Source: JBDTMT01 sp039934135 (GTDB taxonomy: Bacteria; Desulfobacterota; Binatia; HRBIN30; CADEER01). From it: a stretch of 6,293 nucleotides of DNA. The DNA is taken from the NCBI GenBank assembly GCA_039934135.1, contig JBDTMT010000371.1, forward strand, positions 1 to 6,293. The letters run 5' to 3'. Numbering within the stretch: the stretch's first letter is position 1; each line of letters starts with the position of its first letter. Under the pieces are notes generated by a model. It had not been told where the DNA came from, searched no databases, and was given only the letters and a program-made list of their open reading frames with translations. Below, one piece after another: positions 1 through 5,334 of the stretch. A program made the translations under genes and the position numbers.

Positions 1-205
1 CTTTCACCTCCGCCAGGGACATGCCGAAACGCAGCGCGCCGAAGCCGGTGGGTTCCGCAACGCTTGCGGCGCAGGCGATGGTCGCCGCGAACAATCCGGC
101 AGCGAGGCCGGCGCCGAATCGAACGGCGCGGCGGAGCCGCGGCGCCGCGCACGCGGCGGCAGCGCGCCGGACGAATGAGAACGGACGAGCGCGCGTGTCG
201 AGCAT
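1..205 (-). CDS. Exported protein of unknown function, N-terminal fragment
   Basis: A leftward reading frame opens with ATG at 205-203 and is still open at the window edge, giving 68 codons. A good ribosome binding site (GGGGAGA, 219-213) lies 7 nt upstream of the ATG, which supports this start. The N-terminus is rich in Arg and Ala. It contains a twin Arg before a hydrophobic stretch (FGAGLAAGLFAATIACAASVA), which looks like a signal peptide with cleavage near ASVA/EPTGF, so the product is probably periplasmic or a lipoprotein-like envelope protein (a Cys is present in the hydrophobic end, but no clear lipobox). The mature part begins EPTGFGALRFGMSLAEVK. The 'FG.LRFGMSLAEV' pattern recurs at the start of small periplasmic proteins of unknown role. 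I cannot name the family from this fragment. The gene is divergent from the PPOX-family gene at 409. Confidence 0.7.
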   Translation of the reverse strand, partial: MLDTRARPFSFVRRAAAACAAPRLRRAVRFGAGLAAGLFAATIACAASVAEPTGFGALRFGMSLAEVK

Positions 206-256
206 GAACCGTCTCCCCGTGATGAATGCGCTGAGCTGCGAATCGAACCGGGCGAA

Positions 257-286
257 GCCGTAGTGCAGCGCGCGTCGGCAAGTCAA
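257..286 (-). promoter_or_regulatory. Candidate sigma-70-like promoter for the leftward exported-protein gene
   Basis: On the minus strand TTGACT (286-281) is followed after 18 nt by TACGGC (262-257). The -35 match is strong and the -10 match is poor. Transcription would start about 45 nt upstream of the ATG at 205, leaving room for the GGGGAGA ribosome binding site. It is the best promoter-like pair in the 203-bp divergent gap (206-408). I see no equally convincing promoter for the rightward gene in that gap. Confidence 0.3.
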
Positions 287-408
287 CGAGAATCGCCCGC
301 CGCGGGCCGTACCGGGCGGTCGCGACAAGGGTCGACCGGCGCGGCTTCGCGTTCCCACTCTCGTCGACCTGTCTTTGCCGGTCGCGGCGATCGTGCGAGC
401 CTGCGCGC

Positions 409-948
409 ATGGGCCAAGTGCACGACGCCATCGACGAGCGGCTCGCCGCGTTTCTCACCGCGCAGCACCTGTTCTTCGTCGGCACCGCACCGGCGGGCGC
501 CGAGGGACACGTCAACGTATCGCCCAAGGGGCTCGACAGCTTTCGCATTCTCGATCCGCGCACGGTGGCCTACCTCGACCTGACCGGCAGCGGCATCGAG
601 ACGGCCGCGCATCTGCGCGACAACGGCCGCATCACGTTCCTGTTCTGCGCCTTCGAGGGAGCGCCCAAGATCGTGCGGCTCTACGGTCGCGGCGAGGTGC
701 TGCCGATCGGCAGCGCCGAGTTCGACAGTCTGGCGCCGCGCTTTACCGAGCTGGTCGGGGTGCGCGCCATCGTGCGTGTCCACCTCGATCGCGTCGCCGA
801 CTCCTGCGGCTACGCGGTGCCGCGCTACACCTACCAGGGCGAGCGCCGTCAGCTGCTCGATTGGGCCGAGCGCAAGGGCGCCGACGGCCTCGCCACCTAC
901 AAACGCCAGAAGAACGCCAAGAGCATCGACGGCTTGCCGGGGTTGTAA
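409..948 (+). CDS. Pyridoxamine 5'-phosphate oxidase (PPOX) family protein
   Basis: A 179-residue protein of the PPOX-like split beta-barrel flavoprotein class. Members bind FMN (some F420 or heme) and carry out redox reactions on small substrates; the substrate of this subgroup is not known, so pyridoxamine phosphate itself should not be assumed. Family hallmarks are the N-terminus DAIDERLAAFLTAQHLFFVGTAP (6-28), the strand and turn GHVNVSPKGLDSFRIL (33-48), VAYLDLTGSG (53-62), NGRITFLFCAFEGAPKIVRLYGRG (72-95), the DSCGYAVP motif (131-138), and a C-terminal NAKSIDGLPGL (169-179). These are the usual order and ends for this subgroup, so the gene appears full length. The ATG at 409 is chosen because the protein then begins where relatives begin; no strong ribosome binding site is visible. 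No signal peptide or membrane segment is seen, so it is cytoplasmic. It stands alone: 175 bp separate it from the kinase gene downstream. Confidence 0.88.
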   Translation: MGQVHDAIDERLAAFLTAQHLFFVGTAPAGAEGHVNVSPKGLDSFRILDPRTVAYLDLTGSGIETAAHLRDNGRITFLFCAFEGAPKIVRLYGRGEVLPIGSAEFDSLAPRFTELVGVRAIVRVHLDRVADSCGYAVPRYTYQGERRQLLDWAERKGADGLATYKRQKNAKSIDGLPGL

Positions 949-963
949 CCCGCGCCGCCGGGT

Positions 964-979
964 GCGACCGGACGGTCGC
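964..979 (+). terminator. Possible weak terminator hairpin after the PPOX gene
   Basis: A perfect 6-bp stem GCGACC/GGTCGC with a GGAC loop begins 15 nt after the stop codon at 948. The only T-rich stretch is a TTTT about 12 nt further on (992-995), so it is not a canonical intrinsic terminator. In such G+C-rich DNA short hairpins are common by chance. Confidence 0.25.
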
Positions 980-1102
980 GTCGTGCGGTACTTTTCCGCC
1001 GTTGCCTTGCGACCTGACCGGCAGCGATTCGCGGTGTTGGCTGCGCAACTTCGGTGCTAGCGTTCGCGCGCCTGCCGCACCTCGCGCCGCTCCAGAGCGA
1101 CG

Positions 1103-1117
1103 CGCCGGCGGCCGGCG
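1103..1117 (+). other. Inverted repeat just before the histidine kinase start codon
   Basis: CGCCGG (1103-1108) and CCGGCG (1112-1117) can pair around a 3-nt loop. The hairpin ends 6 nt before the ATG at 1124, exactly where a ribosome binding site would be expected and where none is recognisable. It could limit translation, or it may simply reflect base composition. Confidence 0.25.
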
Positions 1118-1123
1118 ACGACC

Positions 1124-2506
1124 ATGGCAGAAGCAGTGATGCCGCGTTCCGAGGCGCGAACTTTCGGTGAGCTGCCGACTGCGACGCTGCCGTTCGCCAT
1201 GACCGACCGCGTGCTGGCGGAGGCGTCCGAGCTGCGCCGGCGCTACGCCGGCGAGACGGCGGCGATGGTGCGCGCGCAGTTGCCGTGGGCGGCGGCGGCG
1301 TTCCTGCTCACCTATGCCGCGGTGGCGGTGTTCGAGGTGCAAATTCATCCCGAGCGCCTGACGACCTACCTGTTGATCTACGCGGCGGGCGCGCTGGGCT
1401 GTGGCGCGGCGGTGTTGCTGACCCGCTCGCCGCAGGCGTCGCCGCGCCGCTGCATGACGATCACGACGCTGCTCGGCGTCGGGCTGATCACCAACACGAC
1501 GCTGTACCACGTCGCCGTGCGCGGCGAGGCCGAAGTCCTGGCGCTCGGCAACCTCTACCTCGCCATCGGCTTTCTCACCGCCTTTCCGTGGGGCGGCTGG
1601 CCGCAGGCGGTGGTCGGGCTGACCGCCTGCCTCGGGCTCGCCGTCGGTATCGGGACGACCGTGCACCCGGCGGTGAGCAGCGGCATCCTGTTGAGCGGCA
1701 TGCTGTCGCTCGGCGGCTTGTCGGTGGCCGCGGCGGCCATGACCGATCGTTACCGCTTCAGCCTCTTTCAGGCGCGCGATGAGCTGAAGGCGGCGAAGGA
1801 TGCGGCGGAATCGGCGGCGCGGACGCGGCGCGACTTCGTCGCCGGCGTCAGCCACGACCTGCGCACGCCGGTGAACATCATCTTCGGCATGGCGGACATG
1901 GCGCTCGACGTCGCCGTCACCGCCGAGCAACGCGACTTCGTCGAAACCATCAAGCGCTCCGCCGGCCAGCTCAATGCGTTGCTCACCGATCTGCTCGACT
2001 TCTCGAAGATGGACGCCGGCGTCGTGGACCTGCGGCCGCGCCGCTTTGCGCTGCGACCGTGGCTGGCGACGACGCTCGAGCCACCTGGCCGCGAGGCGGC
2101 GGTCAAAGGCGTGCGGCTGTGCGACGAGATTGCCGCCGAGCTGCCGGACGGGTTGGTCGGCGATCCCGATCGGCTGCGCCAGGTGGTCGGCAACCTGGTC
2201 GGCAACGCGGTGAAGTTCACCGAACGCGGCAGCGTCACCGTCCGCCTCGCCATGCACGCCCACGGCGCCGGCGCGACGCTGCGCGTCGAGGTCGCCGACA
2301 CCGGCATCGGCATTGCCGCCGAGGAGGTGCCGCGCCTCTTCGAGCCCTTCGCCCAGGTGCCGGCGACCCGGCGTTCGCACGCCGGCACCGGCCTCGGCCT
2401 GGCGATCTGCAAACGCCTGGTCGAGCAGATGGGCGGCCGCATCGGCGTCGACAGCCACCACGGCCATGGCTCGACGTTCTGGTTCGCGGTGCCGGTCGGC
2501 CGCTGA
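1124..2506 (+). CDS. Membrane-bound sensor histidine kinase (orphan)
   Basis: A 460-residue histidine kinase: it autophosphorylates on a His and passes the phosphate to a response regulator. The N-terminal half has six likely membrane segments (about 52-72, 79-99, 111-130, 138-156, 160-179, 184-206) with short loops and no sizeable periplasmic domain, which suggests sensing in or at the membrane. A charged linker (208-240) leads to the dimerisation domain with H-box SHDLRTPVNII, phospho-acceptor His244. The ATPase domain has the N-box NLVGNAVKF (Asn357, Asn361), G1 box DTGIGI (Asp392), F-box LFEPF (405-409) and G2 box GTGLGLAI (421-428). All catalytic boxes are intact. There is no receiver domain at the C-terminus and no response regulator within the window, so the partner is unknown. 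The start is uncertain: ATG 1124 gives the longest frame, but Met6 (1139) and Met26 (1199) are alternatives and none has a clear ribosome binding site. The C-terminal signatures make the class assignment firm. Confidence 0.93.
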   Translation: MAEAVMPRSEARTFGELPTATLPFAMTDRVLAEASELRRRYAGETAAMVRAQLPWAAAAFLLTYAAVAVFEVQIHPERLTTYLLIYAAGALGCGAAVLLTRSPQASPRRCMTITTLLGVGLITNTTLYHVAVRGEAEVLALGNLYLAIGFLTAFPWGGWPQAVVGLTACLGLAVGIGTTVHPAVSSGILLSGMLSLGGLSVAAAAMTDRYRFSLFQARDELKAAKDAAESAARTRRDFVAGVSHDLRTPVNIIFGMADMALDVAVTAEQRDFVETIKRSAGQLNALLTDLLDFSKMDAGVVDLRPRRFALRPWLATTLEPPGREAAVKGVRLCDEIAAELPDGLVGDPDRLRQVVGNLVGNAVKFTERGSVTVRLAMHAHGAGATLRVEVADTGIGIAAEEVPRLFEPFAQVPATRRSHAGTGLGLAICKRLVEQMGGRIGVDSHHGHGSTFWFAVPVGR

Positions 2507-2770
2507 CCACTAAGATTTTCAGCGCGCAGACGCGGAGTCGCGGAGAAGCCTGTTCAGGGGAAAAGGAATTCGGCTGCGACGTTGACCCACCCTGGAGACT
2601 GGATTCTGCCACAGGAGTGTTCCTGGCCTCATTCTCTGCGTCCGCGCCTGCTATGGCGCGGTGAATTCTCGTTGTCACCTTCAGAGTGGCTGGTCCTGCG
2701 CCTCTCCGTGGCGTGAACTTTTCGCCTTGCCCTCGCTTCTCTGCTTGACCGGCTGCGCGCCGCAGGTCAG
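2507..2770. other. 264-bp gene-free gap with degenerate intergenic repeat
   Basis: No convincing gene is seen; reading frames crossing it are shadows of the flanking genes. It is less G+C-rich than its neighbours, with A/T patches such as TAAGATTTTC and GGGGAAAAGGAATTC. It holds the imperfect inverted repeat at 2526-2651 and a third related stretch at 2696-2722 (CTGCGCCTCTCCGTGGCG, then TGAACTTTT). Sequences of this 'CACTAAG..CGCAGACGCGGAG' style are recurrent intergenic repeats in many environmental bacterial genomes. Confidence 0.55.
2526..2651. repeat. Imperfect inverted repeat, possibly a decayed non-autonomous element
   Basis: The left arm (2526-2547, GCAGACGCGGAG then TCGCGGAGAA) matches the reverse complement of the right arm (2632-2651, TTCTCTGCGTCCGCGCCTGC) at about 18 of 20 aligned positions with one 2-nt gap. 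The arms are separated by 84 bp of unrelated sequence. No transposase is encoded inside. The arrangement resembles a small MITE-like element or a pair of dispersed repeats that have diverged. Function is unknown; folding into a long hairpin downstream of the kinase gene is possible. Confidence 0.5.
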
Positions 2771-3664
2771 ATGGCGCGGGTGCCCGAGCCGCTGCGACCG
2801 CTTTCGTTTGGCCAGCTGATCGACGCCGCGGCGCGCTTGGTGTGGGCATATCCCGCCGCGCTGATCGGCCTCGCGGCGCTGCCGCTGGCATTCTTTCTGC
2901 CGCTCTTCCTGCTGCAGGCGCTGCTGCTTCCCGAGTTGAACGGCACGGCGCCCGACCTTGAGCAGTTCGGTCCATGGCTGCTGCAGATCATCGTCGGCGG
3001 CATCGTCTTCGTCTGCGTGCTGAGCGTCGTCTGGACCGTTGCGATCGCCGCGCAGACGTATGCCAGCGCCTTGGCTCGCGCCGCGCAGCCGCCGGCGTTC
3101 GTCAACGCATGCCGCGTCGGCTGGGGGCTGATCAGCCCGATCAGCTGGGCGCTATTCCTGATCGTCGGCGTCTTCGCCATCTTCGCCGGCATCGCCGCGG
3201 TGCTCCTCATCGCGCTCGCCAGCGCGCTCGGCGACTATTCCATGCTGACCTTCGCGCCGCTGTTCCTCTGTATCGTCGCGCAGCTTTACCTTTTCGCGCG
3301 GCTGGCGCTGGTCGTGCCGGTGGTCGTGCTCGAGCGTGGCGTCGGCATGGCGGCCCTGCGTCGCAGCGCGACGTTGATGCAGGGCCAGGTGCTGCGCATG
3401 ATCGGCATCTTCCTGATCGTCAACCTCGCGATTACGCTCGTCGGCGGCCTCATTGCCGCATCGCTCATCCCTCTGGCGACGACCGTGCCGTTGCTCGGCT
3501 CGCTCGCCACCGGGCTGGTACAACTCGGGGCGCAGGCCATCGGCAGCGCCATCAACAGCGCCCTCCTCGTGTTGCTCTACTTCGACATTCGCAGCCGCGT
3601 CGAAGGATTCGATCTCGAACAGCTGCTTCAGATGACGGCCGCGGCCGCGTCCGTGACGCGGTGA
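2771..3664 (+). CDS. Polytopic membrane protein of unknown function
   Basis: A 297-residue, very hydrophobic protein with about six membrane-spanning stretches (about 32-54, 69-94, 124-150, 157-185, 208-233, 241-271), some long enough to be two helices. The ends are characteristic: an amphipathic N-terminus RPLSFGQLIDAAARLVWAYP (10-29), a central loop VVVLERGVGMAALRRSATLMQG (184-205) and a C-terminus LLYFDIRSRVEGFDLEQLL (268-286). These three patterns occur together in a widespread family of bacterial membrane proteins related to the glycerophosphodiesterase membrane domain-like group. Their role is not established, and in other genomes they often sit beside DUF4129-type genes; no such partner is here. 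There is no signal peptide separate from the first helix. The ATG at 2771 has only a weak AGGT upstream, but the protein starts where family members start. A 68-bp gap separates it from the pyrophosphatase gene, so cotranscription is possible but not shown. Confidence 0.75.
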   Translation: MARVPEPLRPLSFGQLIDAAARLVWAYPAALIGLAALPLAFFLPLFLLQALLLPELNGTAPDLEQFGPWLLQIIVGGIVFVCVLSVVWTVAIAAQTYASALARAAQPPAFVNACRVGWGLISPISWALFLIVGVFAIFAGIAAVLLIALASALGDYSMLTFAPLFLCIVAQLYLFARLALVVPVVVLERGVGMAALRRSATLMQGQVLRMIGIFLIVNLAITLVGGLIAASLIPLATTVPLLGSLATGLVQLGAQAIGSAINSALLVLLYFDIRSRVEGFDLEQLLQMTAAAASVTR

Positions 3665-3688
3665 AAGTGGAAACAACTGCGGCCGCGA

Positions 3689-3706
3689 CGACCGTGCTAC
3701 CGGTCG
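3689..3706 (+). other. Hairpin between membrane-protein and pyrophosphatase genes
   Basis: CGACCG (3689-3694) and CGGTCG (3701-3706) form a perfect 6-bp stem with a 6-nt loop. It lies 25 nt after the stop at 3664 and 26 nt before the ATG at 3733. No T-run follows, so calling it a terminator would be speculative; it could be a weak attenuating structure or chance. Confidence 0.25.
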
Positions 3707-3732
3707 GCAGCGTCTTCTGGTAGGCGAGCGGC

Positions 3733-4404
3733 ATGGCGAAGGAAACCCATGATCCACGCCACCTGCCGCTGCTGTTCAAGCCGCATCCCTGGCACGGGAT
3801 TCCGATCGGCGACGACGCGCCGCGCACGGTGACGGCGTTCATCGAGATCGTGCCCACCGACACGGTGAAGTACGAGCTCGACAAGCAGACCGGCTACCTC
3901 AAGGTCGACCGGCCGCAGAAGTTCTCCAACGTTTACCCGAGCCTATACGGTCTGATTCCGCAGACCTACTGCGGTGAGCGCGTCGGCGCCTTCTGCTGTT
4001 CGCGCACCGGCCGCACCGGCATCGTCGGCGACGGCGATCCGATGGACATCTGCGTGCTGACCGAAAAGGACATCTCGCACGGCGACATCATCCTCAAGGC
4101 GATTCCCATCGGCGGCCTGCGCATGATCGACGGCGACGAGGCCGACGACAAGATCATCGCCGTGCTGCAGAACGATCTGCTGTTCGGCGGCTGGCGTGAC
4201 GTCGCCGATGCGCCGCCGGCGATGATCGAACGCCTGCGCCACTACTTCCTCACCTACAAGCAGGTGCCCGGCGCGTCGCCGCCGAAGGTCGAGATCACCG
4301 ACGTCTACGACCGCGACGAAGCCTACGACGTCATCAACCGCAGCCGCGCCGACTACGAGGCGCACTTCTCGTTTCTGAAGAAGCGCCTCGACGGCTCGAG
4401 CTGA
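3733..4404 (+). CDS. ppa: Inorganic pyrophosphatase, family I
   Basis: A soluble, Mg-dependent enzyme that hydrolyses pyrophosphate to two phosphates in the cytoplasm and so pulls biosynthetic reactions forward. The family I signature is DGDPMDI, with metal-binding Asp100, Asp102 and Asp105. Other active-site residues are recognisable by comparison with the E. coli enzyme: Lys46 and Glu48 in VKYELD, Arg60 in KVDRPQKF, Tyr72 in SLYGLIPQTY, Asp133, Asp138 and Lys140 in MIDGDEADDKIIAV, and Tyr175-Lys176 in HYFLTYKQV. At 223 residues it is longer than the roughly 175-residue E. coli type. It has an extra N-terminus (HPWHGIPIGDD) and an insertion of about 17 residues (about 81-98) between the Tyr72 region and the Asp cluster. 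From memory, both features and the phrases DRPQKFSN, DGDP.DICVLTEK and HYFLTYK resemble the chlamydial branch. The ribosome binding site AGGCGAG (3722-3728) is modest. The next gene follows after 12 bp. Confidence 0.95.
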   Translation: MAKETHDPRHLPLLFKPHPWHGIPIGDDAPRTVTAFIEIVPTDTVKYELDKQTGYLKVDRPQKFSNVYPSLYGLIPQTYCGERVGAFCCSRTGRTGIVGDGDPMDICVLTEKDISHGDIILKAIPIGGLRMIDGDEADDKIIAVLQNDLLFGGWRDVADAPPAMIERLRHYFLTYKQVPGASPPKVEITDVYDRDEAYDVINRSRADYEAHFSFLKKRLDGSS

Positions 4405-4416
4405 GGGGCGCGGCGC

Positions 4417-4719
4417 ATGCCCCTGTATCTCGACGAGATCTGGCTCAGCTGGGATTCGCCCGAGCGTGCCCGGCAGGTGCTGCAGACGTTTCAGCCCATG
4501 GCCGGTGGCGGCTTTCCGTGGCCGGAAGGCGTGGCGCTGGTCGCCGGGCCGTGGTTCTCGAACGAAGAGGCGAAGATCATCCTGGTGCTCGACATCGCCG
4601 ATCACGCCAAGACGGCCACCAGCTTTCATCTCGCCGTCGCGCACGGGCTGATCGCGCGCCGCCGCCTGACCCCGATCGTCGAGTGGAGCGCGGTCGACCA
4701 GCTCCTCGGCGTGCTGTGA
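4417..4719 (+). CDS. Small conserved-looking protein of unknown function, downstream of ppa
   Basis: A 100-residue protein (MPLYLDEIWLSWDSPERARQ at the start, ending VEWSAVDQLLGVL). A strong ribosome binding site GAGGGG (4403-4408) overlaps the stop codon of ppa and lies 8 nt before the ATG, so the two genes are probably cotranscribed and translationally linked. I do not recognise the family with confidence. The predicted order of elements is strand (3-10), helix (15-25), strand (39-46), strand (53-61), helix (65-80), strand (83-90), helix (91-98), which fits a ferredoxin-like alpha+beta fold as in small dimeric alpha/beta-barrel proteins (DUF3303-like is one guess). There is no signal peptide, no membrane segment and no Cys. 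The codon pattern matches neighbouring genes, and the absence of stops plus the good start site support a real gene. No function is proposed. Confidence 0.75.
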   Translation: MPLYLDEIWLSWDSPERARQVLQTFQPMAGGGFPWPEGVALVAGPWFSNEEAKIILVLDIADHAKTATSFHLAVAHGLIARRRLTPIVEWSAVDQLLGVL

Positions 4720-4769
4720 ATCGCGCGCAGTGCAACGCATCGCGCGCCGCTTCCGTCGCCAAGGTCAGA

Positions 4770-4789
4770 CCGCCCTGGTTCGTGGGCGG
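4770..4789 (+). terminator. Hairpin after the ppa operon
   Basis: CCGCCC (4770-4775) pairs perfectly with GGGCGG (4784-4789) around an 8-nt loop, 50 nt after the stop at 4719. The downstream sequence is C-rich rather than T-rich, so intrinsic termination is doubtful; it may act with Rho, or may be the decayed edge of the repeat region that starts nearby. Confidence 0.25.
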
Positions 4790-4820
4790 ACGGCCCCCCA
4801 CTCCAGCCACCCACCTCCGA

Positions 4821-4880
4821 CCTCCCTGTGGCGTCGGGCGTCTTCGCCCGCAAGCCGCGCCTGCGCGGCTGCCAAGTGTG
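4821..4880 (+). repeat. REP-like element, copy A
   Basis: Leader CCTCCCT, then GTGGCG (from 4828), then hairpin 1 with stem CGGGCG/CGCCCG (4835-4840, 4845-4850) and loop TCTT. Hairpin 2 follows: stem AGCCGCGC/GCGCGGCT (4853-4860, 4863-4870) with a 2-nt centre, so about 7 bp would form in practice. The tail GCCAAGTGTG follows. It differs from copies C and D in hairpin 1 by one T for G (GTGGCGTC), which shortens the stem by one pair. Confidence 0.8.
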
Positions 4881-4960
4881 TTGTCGCCTTGGGCAACGTC
4901 GGCACAATCAGGGCAACGCTTCCTGAATCCAGAGAAGCGCCGGGAGGTGAAAGGCAGTTT

Positions 4961-4984
4961 GTCGGGCGAGACGCCCGCCGCCAC
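4961..4984 (-). repeat. REP-like element, copy B (inverted remnant)
   Basis: On the minus strand this reads GTGGCGGCGGGCGTCTCGCC and so is hairpin 1 in opposite orientation to copies A, C and D. The stem is CGGGCG/CGCCCG (4963-4968, 4972-4977) with a 3-nt loop. The second hairpin is missing: unrelated TGAAAGGCAGTTT lies where it should be. It is followed directly by CAGCTGCCAAGCGTGTTGC, which is a tail in the direct orientation, so the copy is a mosaic of inverted and direct pieces. Confidence 0.65.
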
Positions 4985-5079
4985 CAGCTGCCAAGCGTGT
5001 TGCTCCCTTGGGCACCGCCGGCGCGGGCAACGCTTCCTGAATCCAGGGAAGCGCCGCAGCCGCCACCTCCACCCTCCCC

Positions 5080-5123
5080 GTGGCGGCGGGCGTCCTCGCC
5101 CGCAAGCCGCGCCTCGCCCGGCT
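5080..5123 (+). repeat. REP-like element, copy C
   Basis: GTGGCG (from 5080), then hairpin 1 with a perfect 7-bp stem GCGGGCG/CGCCCGC (5086-5092, 5097-5103) and loop TCCT. Hairpin 2 has arms AGCCGCGC (5105-5112) and GCCCGGCT (5116-5123), with one mismatch compared with copies A, D and E. A GTG codon here opens a long frame that runs into the transposase gene, but that extension is repeat DNA, not protein-coding. Confidence 0.8.
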
Positions 5124-5218
5124 GCCAAGTGTGTTGCCCCCTTGGGCACCGCCGTTGCCATCAGGGCAAAGCTTCCTGAATCCAGGGAAGCGCCGCAGCC
5201 GCCACCTCCACCCTCCCC

Positions 5219-5262
5219 GTGGCGGCGGGCGTCCTCGCCCGCAAGCCGCGCCTCGCGCGGCT
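5219..5262 (+). repeat. REP-like element, copy D (proximal to the transposase gene)
   Basis: GTGGCG (from 5219), hairpin 1 with perfect 7-bp stem GCGGGCG/CGCCCGC (5225-5231, 5236-5242) and TCCT loop, and hairpin 2 with perfect 8-bp stem AGCCGCGC/GCGCGGCT (5244-5251, 5255-5262) and CTC loop. This is the most intact upstream copy, and its tail (CCCTTGGACCCCATCG..ATCAGGGCA) is the closest match to the tail of the inverted copy E on the other side of the transposase gene. Confidence 0.85.
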
Positions 5263-5320
5263 GCCAAGTCTGTTGCTCCCTTGGACCCCATCGTTGCCAT
5301 CAGGGCAACGCATCATGTGC

Positions 5321-5325
5321 GGAGG
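5321..5325 (+). promoter_or_regulatory. Ribosome binding site fixing the RAYT start
   Basis: GGAGG, 9 nt before ATG 5335. It falls just outside the last repeat unit (which ends near 5311), so the transposase gene has its own translation signal in the short unique stretch 5312-5334. Confidence 0.75.
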
Positions 5326-5334
5326 CGCACGCGC

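Larger units (their letters stand above)
4917..5191 (+). repeat. Spacer hairpin motif between REP copies, three occurrences
   Basis: The sequence between REP copies contains a recurring short palindrome. Arms CGCTTCC and GGAAGCG surround TGAATCCAG. It occurs at 4917-4939 (one substitution shortens the stem to 6 bp), at 5031-5053 (7 bp) and at 5171-5191 (6 bp). Each is preceded by GGGCAA. A partial form (TCAGGGCAACGC, 5300-5311) ends the last unit just before the transposase gene. It therefore belongs to the repeated unit and is a third potential hairpin besides the two in the REP itself. Confidence 0.7.
5032..5309 (+). repeat. Tandem duplication of a 139-bp unit
   Basis: The segment 5032-5170 is repeated immediately at 5171-5309 with about 8 differences in 139 positions. 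Each unit consists of the spacer hairpin, the CCACCTCCACCCTCCC leader, a complete REP double hairpin (copies C and D) and a tail ending in GTTGCCATCAGGGCAA. Most differences cluster near the end of the unit (GGGCACCGCCG against GGACCCCATCG). Confidence 0.9.

Noticed and set aside
21..263. 80-residue rightward frame at the left edge
   Set aside because: It is antisense to the signal-peptide-bearing leftward gene, which has a ribosome binding site, and has no recognisable features.
375..1139. 254-residue frame overlapping the PPOX gene
   Set aside because: Arg/Ala-rich out-of-frame translation; the overlapping frame at 409-948 carries clear family motifs from end to end.
743..2467. 574-residue reading frame antisense to the histidine kinase gene
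   Set aside because: It mirrors the third-position G+C bias of the kinase gene, is rich in Arg, Ala, His and Gln without recognisable motifs, and overlaps a gene with all kinase boxes.
3943..4740. 265-residue frame antisense to ppa
   Set aside because: Shadow of the pyrophosphatase gene, which has its full active site; no motif or start signal in the antisense frame.
4828..5262. CRISPR array
   Set aside because: Copies are of variable spacing and orientation, spacers are themselves repeated, and no cas genes are present.
4577..5300. Antisense frames through the repeat region (for example 194 and 130 residues)
   Set aside because: They translate the tandem repeats into repeated Arg/Gly/Ala-rich peptides; this follows from the repeat unit, not from coding selection.
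5080..5334. GTG-initiated N-terminal extension of the transposase (85 residues)
   Set aside because: It is in frame and open, but it consists of REP hairpins and tandem repeat sequence, and a GGAGG with ATG at 5335 gives the normal family start.
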